NCBI GenBank assembly: GCA_021397845.1
Contig: JAHSVC010000031.1
Span: 434,001 to 498,000, forward strand
From: Areca catechu
Taxonomy: Eukaryota > Streptophyta > Magnoliopsida > Arecales > Arecaceae
Reading direction: 5' to 3'
DNA length: 64,000 nt
The translations under genes and the position numbers were made by a program. This document shows, piece after piece, positions 32,417 through 42,919 of the stretch (position 1 is the first letter of the stretch; every line of letters begins with the position of its first letter). A model generated the notes under the pieces. The model was not told the origin of the DNA. It made no database searches and saw only the letters and a list, made by a program, of their open reading frames with translations.

Positions 32417-32860
32417 TCGGACTCTCGGAATGGGCTGCCCTGGAACCTCTGCCGATCGGGGTCGGACTCTCGGAATGAGCTACCCTGGAACCTCTGCCGA
32501 TCGGGGTCGGACTTTGGAATGGCCCGCCCTAGGGCCTCTACCGACCGGGGTCGGACTTTCGGAATGGGTCGCCCTAGGGCCTCTGCCGACCGAAGTCGGA
32601 CTTTCGAAATGGGCCGCCCTAGGACCTCTGCCGACCGGAGTTGGATTTTTGGAATGGGTCGCCTTAGGGCCTCTGCCGATCGAAGTCGGACTTTCGGAAT
32701 GGGCCGCCCTAGGGCCTCTACCGATCGGAGTCGGACATTCAGAATAGGCCGCTCTAGGGCCTCTGTCGACTGGAGTCAGACTTTTGGAATGGGCCGCCCT
32801 AGGGCCTCTGTCGACCGGAGTCGGACTTTCGGAGTGAGCATGAGGGAAACTACAGACTTT
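32417..32860 (+). repeat. 45-bp minisatellite in the 3' region of Gypsy-B
   Basis: About ten units with a period of 45 bp, marked by TCGGACTTTCGGAATGGGC then CGCCCTAGGGCCTCTGCCGA. Unit starts fall at 32417, 32462, 32507, 32551, 32596, 32641, 32686, 32731, 32776 and 32821. The period is a multiple of three, so long frames open through it on the plus strand, but these are by-products. It separates the ends of two converging genes. Confidence 0.93.
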
Positions 32861-34120
32861 ATTGATAGTACTTGTGAAGATTGTCTACATTCCACGGGCA
32901 TGATATTTGCTGCCCGTCCAACTGCTCAAGCCCGTAGGTTCCGAGCCGGATTATTTCACTGACTCGATAGGGGCCCTCCCAATTAGGAGAAAGCTTTTCT
33001 TGCTCGGTCGGTCTTGAAATCTCCGTCCTCCGCAAGACCAAGTCCCCAACCTGGAAGGTTCGTGCCTTAACCCTCGAATTGTAATATCGAGCCATCTTCT
33101 ACCGGTAAGCTGCCATCTTCATGCTCGCTCATAGCCTGGTCTCCTCCAGCAAATCCAGGTCCGCTCTTCGCTGCTCCGAGTAGGTCGGCTCGGTGAGGTG
33201 GTCAACCCGCAGGGATTGCAAAGAGATTTCTACGGGAATGACCGCCTCACTCTAGTAGGTCAAGTTGAATGGAGTTTCCCCGATCACTGTCCGGTCTGAT
33301 ATGCCCACAATACGGAATAAAGTTCTTTCGTCCAAAGTCCTTTGGCCTCATTTAGCCGAGTCTTCAACCCATGCAAGATCGTCCGGTTGGTGACCTCAGC
33401 TTCTTCGTTAGATTGCGGGTGGCCGACCGAGGTGAGCCGATGAGAAATGTGGTACTGATGGCAAAAATCTTGAAACCTTGAGTTGTCAAATTGTCTTCCA
33501 TTATCTGTGATGATCATCCGTGGGATACCGAATCTGAAGATAATGCAATTTCGGACGAAGTTCTCCACCTTGGCTTTCGTTATCTACGCCACTACTTCTG
33601 CCTCCACCCACTTGGTAAAGTAATCAATGGCCACGAGGAGGAATTTTCGTTGGCTAGATGCTGGGGAAAAAGGTCCCAGGATATCCATGCCCCACTGGGC
33701 AAATGGCCACGGCGCTACAAGCAAGGTCAGCTGACTGGCGGGCCTCCTCTGGATCCCCGAGTACCTTTGACACGTGTTACACTTCTGCACGAAGTCTGAC
33801 GCATCTTTCTGAATTATGGGCCAGTAATATCCTTGCCGGATACTTTTGTAGGCCAGGGATCTTCCTCCAAGATGGTCGCCCCAAATGCCTTCATGGACCT
33901 CCCTAAGTGCATAGTCTGCATCGGTCGACCCCAAGCACTTCAACAATGGCTGTGAGAACGACCGCTTGTAGAGAGTTCCATCGAGAACGACGTATTTGGA
34001 GGCCGTCGAGCGTAGACGCTTGGCTTCAATCGAGTCATCCGGAAGGGCACCCTGGGCCAAGTAAGTATGGATCGGGTCCATCCACAATGCCCCTTGGCTA
34101 ACTTGATGGATGTCGGTCAT
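32859..34120 (-). pseudogene. Gypsy-B integrase
   Basis: Read right to left, a zinc-binding part ends CNTCQRYSG (about 33775). The catalytic core has WGMDILGPF (about 33685), IITDNGRQFD (about 33500) and HPQSNEEAEVTNR (about 33410), giving the D, D, E positions. A C-terminal segment with ARTFQVGDLVLRR and SPNWEGPYRV ends with a stop at 32859. No chromodomain follows. Stops and a shift between 33100 and 33290 break the frame. The enzyme inserts element DNA into the genome. Confidence 0.87.
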
Positions 34121-34369
34121 CTATTCCGCAATGCTTGGATGCTGTAAATGCTCCACAAAGGTCTGGTCGGAGGTGCTGACCACAGCCGTGACTAGCCGTG
34201 ACAGAGCGTCCGCCTGGGAGTTCTGCTACCGAGGGATGTGGAGAATCTTGAAAATCTTGAGCAAAGACGTAAAGCCTCGTACCTTGTTTAAGTACCTAGC
34301 CAGGGTAGGGTCCCTCGCTTCGAACTCACCGCTCACTTGATTGACAACCAACTGGGAGTCAGAGAAGGC

Positions 34370-35815
34370 CTAAATTCGGTTGATACCCAACTCACCAGCT
34401 ATCTTCAGCCCTGCAAGTAAAGCTTCGTACTCCGCCTGGTTGTTGGAGGCTTGAAATGCGAAATGTAGGGCGTACTCTAAACATTGTCTGTCGGGGTCGG
34501 CTAAGATCAGGCCCGCCCTGCATTCGACGAGATTAGAGGCTTCGTCTACGTGGAGAGTCCAGGTGGGCTTGGACCCTCTAGCTGGATCGGTCCCAGGTAC
34601 TTCAGCAATTGAAGGGGCGGCCTCCGTCCCCCAGGTGCACTCTGTAATAAAATCAGCAATTACCTGGGCCTTCAGGGCCGACCAGGATCGAAAGGAGATG
34701 TCGAACTCACCTAGCCTGACGGCCCACTTGGCGAACTGTCCAGAGGTGTCCGGACTTCGGAGGATCGCCTTGAGGGGCTGGTCAGTTAGTACGACGATTG
34801 GGTGCGCCTGGAAACAAGGCCTGAGGTGCTTCGCCGCCATGACTAGCGAGTAAACCAATTTTTGGACCTTGGGGTACCTTGTCTCAACGTGGGGGGTTCT
34901 TCAAGTAATCCTTCAAGGCTTCGAAAGCTGACCGGCACTCATCGGTCCACTGAAAATGGTCCGACCGGCGTAAAGTTCTGAAGAAGGGCAAAGACTTCTC
35001 AGCTGACCAGGAACTGAAACGGTTGAGAGAGGCGATACGGCCTATGTGCTCCTGCACTTGCTTCTTGCTGGTCGGATGTGACATGTCCATGATGGCCCTG
35101 ATTTTCTCAGGGTTGACTTCAATCCCCCTCTGGGTGACCAGGAAATTGAGGAATTTCTTAGAGGTCATCCTAAAGATGCACTTAGCAGGGTTTAACTTCA
35201 TCTGATGACGTCTAAGCGCGTCGAAGGATTTCTGCAAGTCTCTGATGTGGTTGGTCTTTCGGAGGATCTTAACAATCATGTCGTCAACGTAAGCCTCCAT
35301 ATTTATTCCAAGTTGCCCTTCGAAGACTCGGTTGATCAGCCGTTGGAAGGTAGCGCCCGCATTCTTCAGGCCAAAAGGCATCATCCTATAACAATACAAC
35401 CCCCTATCCATGATGAAGGCCATCTTCTCCGCATCTTCGGGGTGCATCCTGATCTGGTTGTACCCCGAGAACGCGTCCATGAAGCTCAATAGCTGGTGGC
35501 CAGCTGTGGCATCCATCAGCTGGTCGATCTTTGGTGGGGGAAGCTATCCTTCGGACAAGCTTTGTTGAGGTCCATATAGTCCACACAGATCCTCCACTTT
35601 TTACTTGCCTTCTTTACCATAACAACATTAGCAACCCATTCTGGATAGTGGGATTCCCTAACAAACCCGGCGTCAAGGAGTTTTTTCACCTCTTCTTCAA
35701 TGGCCCTTTGCCTCTCGATGACAAAGCTTCTTTTCTTTTGCCGAACGGGCCTATACGTCGGATCGACCTTGAGTTGGTGAGTAATGACATCCGACGGGAT
35801 GCTTGGCATGTCTGA
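34370..35815 (-). pseudogene. pol: Gypsy-B reverse transcriptase and RNase H
   Basis: The blocks are VRQKKRSFVIERQRAIEEEV (about 35700), VVMVKKASKKWRICVDYMDLN, FMDAFSGYNQIRMHPED (about 35440), MMPFGLKNAGATFQRL, MEAYVDDMIV (about 35270-35300) and LTDQPLKAILRSPDTSGQF in RNase H (about 34760). RNase H continues to EYEALLAGLKIA (about 34410). One frameshift lies near 35516-35540 and another at about 34870. It retains glutamine codons where Gypsy-A has stops. Confidence 0.9.
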
Positions 35816-35883
35816 GACTGACCAGGCAAAGACATCAGCGTTGCTCCTTAAGAACCCTATCAGCTCCTACTGAGCTTCTTCAC

Positions 35884-36369
35884 TTAGTGTACTCCCAATT
35901 TGATGCACTTTAGTGGGATCATCCTCTCTGAGTGGAACAAACACCACCTTTTTGACTGGCTGACCGCAGTCATCAGCCTTGTCCCTGGGATCCAGTAGCT
36001 CGAGTGTAGGGTGCTCCTCCAGCTACCTGTCATGAATGGCCAAACATTGTCTGGCCACCCTGCGATCTCCCCACAGTTCCCCAACCTCGTTGCGAGTTGG
36101 GAACTTTGCCAGTAAGTGGTAAGTGGATATAATGGCGCGGAACTTGTTAAGAACCGGTCGGCCCAAGATGGCATTGTATGCCGAGGTCGTACGGACGACC
36201 ACAAAGTTGATGGGAAAAGTCCGTTGGCAAGGTTCTGTCCCAAGGTTATAGGTAAGATAATTTCTCCTTCTACCTCAACGGAGTTTCCCCCAAAGCCAGT
36301 GAGTGGCATCAAGGAGTCCCGCAGCCTTGACCTAGACAAATTCATCCGAATGAAGGCGTCATACAGCAA
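35884..36369 (-). pseudogene. Gypsy-B protease region
   Basis: An active-site-like segment DNRS precedes LLYDAFIRM, near 36360-36400 on the minus strand, and LTGFGGNSVEVEGEI lies about 36270-36310. This matches the Gypsy-A protease region. The usual Gly after Asp is altered, so the enzyme would be dead. Confidence 0.6.
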
Positions 36370-36407
36370 AACTTTCGCACAGCTTCTATTGTCAATAAGG
36401 ACACGTT

Positions 36408-37783
36408 TTACATCATAACTGGCAATGATTGGTCGGACCTTCGGTGCAACATGCCTACACCTCCGCCCGTCGGATGCTGATTGGGGAGCTCGGCCTCTTC
36501 AGGTGGGTTTCTAATAGTGGAGGCTTCAGCCCGATCCCGGCGGGGATGGACGTATTTGATGAGGTCTTCGATAGTGTCCTTCAGTTGGAGGCACTCCTCA
36601 GTATCGTGTCCATGGTCCCTGTGGAACCGACAATACTTGTTCCTGTTCCTGGCGGCAGGGGGGCCCCTCATTGATCGAGGCCTTTGGAAATAAGCCTCGT
36701 TCTCGATTTCCATGAGGATTTTCTCCCTCGGGAGGGAGAGGGGCACATAGGTCTCAAACTTCTTAAAGAGGTCTCTCAGCTTCAGGCTTCGGCACCGAGT
36801 AGGTCGGCCGTCATCGCCGGGAGGTCGAACTGCGGGAGCTTTATCGTTCTGCTTCTTAGTGGCTGACCTCCCCTCAGCTTGGCGGTGGCTTGCAGATTGC
36901 TCCTCTACCAGGCGTACTTGTGGGCCCTGGCCAACAGCTCAGTGTAGTCCTTTGGAAACTTTTTGTCCAGGGAGAATGTAAGCCTGAACGATCGGAGGCC
37001 TCTTTTGAAGGTGGACATTGCTACCGCCTCGTTCAAATCTGGGACTTCCATGGCCGTTGAATTGAAGCGGGCCATGTAGTCCCGGAGAGCCTCCCCCTCC
37101 TTCTAGAGTATGAGGAAGAGGCAGTCGGTGTTCTTCGGGGCTCGACTGCATGTCCTAAAATGCGAAAGAAAAAGAGTCTCAAGTTGGAAAAAAGACCGGA
37201 TCGTACCTGGTCGGATGGCCGCGAACCACATCCGGGTGGCCTTTTTCAGAGTGGCTGGAAAGGCGATACAGTGGAAGGCGTCAGAAGCACCCTGTACCAT
37301 CATATGGGCTTTGTAAGTGCCCAAATGATCTAGTGGGTCGGCGGTATCATCATAGGGGTCCACCTGGGGAATCTTGAAGTATCGGGGAATGGACTCCCCC
37401 AAGATCTCAACAGAAAAAGACGGGCGGGTGTCATAGGCCTGCCCCCCTTCGGCCTTCTGCTATTCGATAATCTCCGCCATGCGCATGATCTTACTGCCGT
37501 AGTCATGCGGGTCTTCAGCAAGGCGCCGACTGCCGAGGGGAGTAGAGTCAGCGAAAGATGGGGAAGCTGACCTCTCCCTCTTCCCGCTAGAGTGAGCCCC
37601 CAAAGATCTCCGGGGCTCCGGAGCAGCATGGGAGAGAGGGGGCAGCTCCTCCGGCTGCTGACTCCCCCTGGGAGCTGGTTGGTGGTTGATGCAGGACATC
37701 GCGGGCAACTGCCGCCGGTCTTCAACCGCTTCCTGAAAATACTGGACCACTGAGGCAAGTGTTTCAATGCGGTTTACCAGCAT
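36408..37783 (-). pseudogene. gag: Gypsy-B gag
   Basis: The N-terminal ORF (37783-37460) starts MLVNRIETLASVVQYF and has a Pro/Ser-rich section. The gag core has FPATLKKATRMWF, FFQLETLFLSHFRTC and, after a stop near 37108, GEALRDYMARFNSTAMEV and SLDKKFPKDYTELL. The zinc knuckle YCRFHRDHGHDTEEC is at about 36600-36645. The uninterrupted core shows what was at the Copia-2 insertion point in Gypsy-A. Gag packages the element RNA. Confidence 0.87.
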
Positions 37784-37979
37784 TTGAAATTGCTGCAGCC
37801 CCAGAGTGATGGTGGGCTCGGAAGCGACGATCGTGGCGTCCTCCTCGCGGAGTACTTCAGGCCCGTGGGGGGAGTGCTCCCTCTAGCGAAGACACACTGC
37901 ATTCTTCCTCTCACCATCTGTAGCTTTCTTTAGTCGATCTCTCCTTTTATAACAGGGAGCGGAACGGAGATTCAGGCCC

Positions 37980-37996
37980 CTTCCTCTAGCACCAAT
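37980..37996 (-). other. Gypsy-B primer binding site region
   Basis: On the minus strand, TTGGTGCTAGAGGAAGG starts two or three bases after the 5' LTR. The position is that of a primer binding site. I could not assign the tRNA. Confidence 0.5.
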
Positions 37997-37997
37997 C

Positions 37998-38594
37998 TAT
38001 TGCTGCGCTAACCCCTGGACCGGGCTTGCTTCGTTGCGATGGAGAGCTCCCTGGTCGGACAACCTGCAAAAGGTCCCCTGAGCGCTGGAGGTGCTCCGAC
38101 AGGAGACACTTCGATGCTTAAGTTAGCGAGAGATTTTGGAACAACAGAGTGAAGAGGATCAAAGAAAAGCGTAGAGTGGAAGAGAAAGAGCCTAAAAGCG
38201 TAGAGTGGAAGAGAAAGAGCCTCTTACCCCCGTGGAAATCCCTAAAGCACCTTTTATAGGCATGAGATGCTGCCAAAATTCGTTAGATGGCAGAGACGAA
38301 ATCCTGAATCTGCCCCTGGGAGGATCAAGGAGATGGCCAGGTGGCACAGGATTGTGACCACGTTGTGAAACTCGTTACAACAAAATTCCGGTACCAGGTG
38401 AAGGGAACTCTCTAGAACTTTCAGGCAATTCCTTGAACGGGAATGAACCCGACGAGCTGTACAAATGTAGATCAGCTGGCCTCAAGTTGATCGGCTCTTA
38501 GATGGTCGGCTTTTCTTAGGTCGGCTTCAATCCACCTTAAACGACTGAATGCCTTGTCCGGCTCAATCTCAGATCCGATCGGTCGTATATAACA
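37998..38594 (-). repeat. Gypsy-B 5' LTR, abutting the ARF 3' end
   Basis: It matches the 3' LTR over its length and is 597 bp because of a 29-bp tandem duplication (38165-38193 and 38194-38222). The minus-strand TATA box CCTATAAAAGG is near 38251-38260. Its outer end TGTTATATACG lies next to the ARF 3' untranslated region. Confidence 0.9.
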
Positions 38595-38936
38595 CACCTT
38601 ATGGTACAGCATTTTATTACAATTAGATTAAAGTAAAAGAAGTATTATTTGTACACGGAAAAAAAAAGCAAAACAAAAAACAACACAAAAGAGTATCAAG
38701 AAGTTCAACAATTTAGAAGCTTGTTGCCAATACCTTGTACCAGGACTAGTTAATAAAATAGACCACATTCACAGAATCAGTATTTAGATAATAAGTGCTC
38801 AGCACATATATGAAGGTTAAGAGCGGATATCATATGATACAGTTATTAGACATACACAGCTGATTTGGTGCTCCAGTCTAGCATCTAAAACGAGCTAGTG
38901 CAGCAAAATACAAGGGGCTGAGCCTGGTAAACTTCT
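38595..38936 (-). other. ARF 3' untranslated region
   Basis: The stretch downstream of the ARF stop codon has no coding signal. On the minus strand an AATAAA hexamer lies at about 38613-38619, roughly 320 bp after the stop and 20-25 bp before the Gypsy-B LTR. The natural cleavage site is therefore expected at or very near the insertion point. Confidence 0.65.
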
Positions 38937-41900
38937 TCAATAATTCGAGGACCCCACAGATGTAATACCAGTACTTTGACTTCTCGAGTTCTGCTGGCTT
39001 CCGTAGTCATCACAACTGTTGCTTGGGAGCCTTATGATGGGGGCCGAGTTCAGAAGATCAACACCTTGTTTGCCCATCTGCTGCACTTCTTGGGGCGAGA
39101 GTATCTTTATGCAGTATACGTTGTTCACAAACTCCCTGTAAGCACAACCCAGAGAAATGTGAGAAGCATATAAAATGTCAAAGAAAAAAAAAATCCTGAA
39201 GTACAATTCATTCTATGCCAACGTTATCTTAAATAATAAAGACATACAAAAACTAGTTACTTCAACTTACCGACATGGCAGAAACAGCATATTTCCTAGC
39301 AACATTTAATCAAAGCAAACATAACCAGTCCAAGATCTAAAACAGATGTTTTTCACTTTAAAAAAGCGAACAACTATAATTTAAATCCTCATCCAGATAG
39401 AGCAGCCGAAGAAGTCTTGACCAATAGAGAAGGTGAAAACAGAAAGATACATACTGCCAAGGATCATCACCAACAAGAAGAAAATCATTCTCCCGGTCAA
39501 CGAATACAAGCTGCCAGCCTGATCTCACAGGGTCTTCTAACTGGCCTTCAAGGCCAAACAGAAACCCAAGCTCACTTCGCAGCTCACGATAGCTGCTAAA
39601 CCTGGTGATATCCAGCAACCTCCCATTTGACCCTGACTTGTAAACCTAAGATTCCAACCAAAGATGATTAGTTGATAGCATACTTCACTAATTCACTCAA
39701 GATGCACAGATCAATCATGTAAAATGGTCTAATTAGAAAACTCATACAACCCAAAATCAGCATTTTTCAATTTAGATGTATATATATTTTTCTGGTGAGG
39801 TATAACATATACATGTTAGCAGTTATTATATACTGTCTAATGAGTTAGCATGATATCTGTTATATCAGCTTTCTCGAGAAGAAAGGGCAGAACATATCAA
39901 CATTGTTTGACCAAAAATTACCATCTCCATCATATGTAGTATCTACATCATTGTAAGACTCAGTCATATGCCAAGCCTTTAACTTGAAAAATGAAATAAT
40001 ATAAAAAAGCATTAGGTGATTGTTTTAGAGAAAACAAATCTAATTTCCCCCATCTGAAATGCTCTGGAGGAAACAAAAGTCCAGATAAGAGAATGGCAAA
40101 GTCAACTATTATCCATTTAAAAAGAAATTCACTCACCTTCACAAAGGTTCTACTCTGAGGGTTCGCGTGATCCACATTCTCAATGGAATGCAAAAATCCT
40201 GATTTGTCTAAACAACTCAGTCCTTGATTCAATGGGAAGTCAGTTCCTGAGGGACTCAAAAAATTGCAAGCAGCATATGGCATGGCCGCTGAATCCATTT
40301 CATTGACAACATTTCTAAGGTTTGGCATGCCATTCGGCACTAGAAGCGATGAGGAATCTACGTTAATGCCAAACAACAAATTGTTTTGGGGATCCATGCT
40401 ACCATCTTGTTCCACCGAACATTCCCTTCCAGGAAAAGGTGCCAATGTTACCGATTGTGGAGAGGTGTTAGGCTGTGTAGCACCTAACTGTTCTACATGG
40501 GGCACAACATACTGAGCTCCAGACAGGATAATCGACTCAAGTGCAACTCGTTTAGATGGCCACGGAATGGAAGTGATTAGAGGGGTGGTTCTTGGCAATC
40601 TGAGTGGTGTGTCATCTGGAGAAAATGGCTGCAAAATATTATGCAGGGGGAAGGAACTAGACGTTGAAACAGAGTTGCCATTAGAATCTGGAAGGTTCTG
40701 TGGCTGGGAAAATGAGGAAATCTTTTGCAGTGGAGACTGGGAATGAGAAGCAGAGGAAAACTGAGACAGGGCAGACACTATGTTAGGAATTTGTTGATGA
40801 TCAGACAAGTGCTTCTGTTGTTGTATTTGTTCATGATGTTGTTGCTGGTGTATTTGCAGATGCTGCTGCTGCTGCTGTGGTTTTTTTTGCAGCTGAATTT
40901 GTTGATGCAGCTTCTGCTCATCAAATGAGTTGCAATGCTGCAACTGATGCTGAAGGAATTGGGACTGAGTCTGGCTTGAAACCTGGTTCTCTTGAATGGT
41001 ATGGTGGAAGCTTTGCTGTGATTGAGGTTGCACTTGCTGCAGCATCTGGCTTGGTAACAGAGGGGTGGATCTGCTAGTTACTTGAGGTTGCTGGAATGGC
41101 AGCATAGTTGGTGATACCTGTTTTGTAGAATCCACAGTTCTTATTTCCTGAAGTGCAGCTGCAGCCATTGACTGGTACATGTCAGGTTGCAGGCCAAGTA
41201 TTGAAGCATCGAGTCTTGGGTGCAACCAAGGTGTAACACCACTTCCTTGGAAATTCAGAGATTGGATCCCTGGGTTTCCACCATCTCGAAGCCACCTCAG
41301 TGGAGAACTCAGATCAAGATCATCATCTTTTCCACCTACAAAAAGTAAAATGAGGGTAAGATGGGGAGAAGTACAGCAAAAAGCAATTGAGACTTTTTTT
41401 TTGGCTAAAATAACCATTTCAAGCAGTTGGAAAACGCAATCAGAAGGGATACCATGCAGAGAGGGCAATCCTGTAGGCCATGGACGCTTAAGCCTGAGAG
41501 GAAAACGAGATGGATACATTGGGAATGTTGTTAGAGGCTCAATCTCCCATAGTGACACCCTCGGCTGCCTCTCTCCAGCAGTTGATTCATCCCAGCCAAC
41601 CTGAATCAATAAGCCCCAATCTTATAATTATATTCCAAAGATGGCACATGTGCACCCTATCCAAGCAGTCACCTTTGCGCAAGTGGCCAGACAACAAGCT
41701 TACAATAAATCTTAAAATATCATTGTGAGAACAGAGTAGTCTATATTGAAAATCAAATATAAAAGTTGTTTGAGAATATTTACCTTCACAGAACGCCAAT
41801 GAGAGTTTGGCCAACGGACAGGGTCCAGATCACTTATCCCAGTAATTGTGCCCATGTATCTGGAAATAAACAAGGCAAAGTATTACAAGAGTTGAAACAA

Positions 41901-42887
41901 TACAAATGTGGAGAACCTGTTCCAAGTGATGCTTGATGGTACATAAATCAATAACTAAATGCAGGGCAGAAATCTTAAAGTGCACAATCAGTACATGATG
42001 GTGCACATATAAGAACATGCTCAAAAATTTAAACAAATGATAAAACTTATACAAACCTACCGGCGAACACTTGACTCTTCTGTCTCAAAAAGCATTCGGA
42101 AACGCATGCCCACAGAAACACGTGCATGATAGACTGCTTTAACATAGTTAGCTAGCGGTATAACAAATTCAGAAGGGCTTGCCCTGAAATCAAATAATAT
42201 AAAATATCATCAATTGGCAAAAGTTAGAACATTAGGCACTGCAAAATGCACCACTCTACCTCGGGTTATAAAATATCGTAAAACGGCTATTTGTAGCAGC
42301 AGCATGAGCTGCTGCAGCAAGAAGGCCTATGTGCATGCTATCACTTGACAAAACGGATGAAGGCATAACTGTTTGTGGTCGATTAGCACGCCGAATGCCC
42401 AGAAGTAACTGATTATTTTCATTCCTAACAAGTCAATATACTTGAGTGTTAGCAACATAAATTTATGTAAGTGCCAAAGCCTTTTGCAACAGAAACAAGG
42501 CTATATTACAATACCAGATAAAGAGGACTGAATCCCCAGCAACAAGTCTTTTGGCACTTACAAAAACACTCCATCCCGTTGTAAGAAGATGTCTCTTGGG
42601 CTGACCTGCATCAGGAATGTGTCCTTGTGGTTAGAACGCCAGATTTGACAAAGTAGCAAACTTGCCAAGCATTATATGTGTATATGTATATGTTTATGTG
42701 TGTGCATATGTACATGCATGCATGTTGTACATGTACATATACATACATGTACACATCTACATACATACATACATACATGTATGTATGTGTATGTATGTAT
42801 GTATGTATATGTATGTAGGTATGTATGTATGTGTATGTATGTATGTATGTGTATGTAGGTAGGTAGGTAGGTAGGTAGGTAGGTAGG

Positions 42888-42919
<32 letters not shown>

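Larger units (their letters stand above)
28687..38594 (-). mobile_element. Gypsy-B: Tat-type Ty3/Gypsy retrotransposon, nearly complete
   Basis: Two matching LTRs (28687-29252 and 37998-38594) enclose gag, protease, reverse transcriptase, RNase H and integrase on the minus strand. A minisatellite (32417-32860) and a spliced gene on the plus strand (29842-32008) follow between integrase and the 3' LTR. No chromodomain is seen after integrase. These traits fit the Tat lineage, in which antisense extra ORFs and 3' tandem repeats have been reported. The gag-pol has frameshifts and stops. The right end lies just behind the ARF gene. Confidence 0.93.

Noticed and set aside
32417..32860. CRISPR-like array
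   Set aside because: The units are head-to-tail with no unique spacers, and this is a plant retrotransposon.
32376..32962. Long overlapping plus-strand ORFs with 15-residue repeats
   Set aside because: They are open only because the minisatellite period is 45 bp. They have no start context and no family match.
39960..41609. A single 549-codon ORF as an independent gene
   Set aside because: It is exon 12 of the ARF gene read through introns on both sides. Splice sites at 41335/41453 and 40137 define the true limits.
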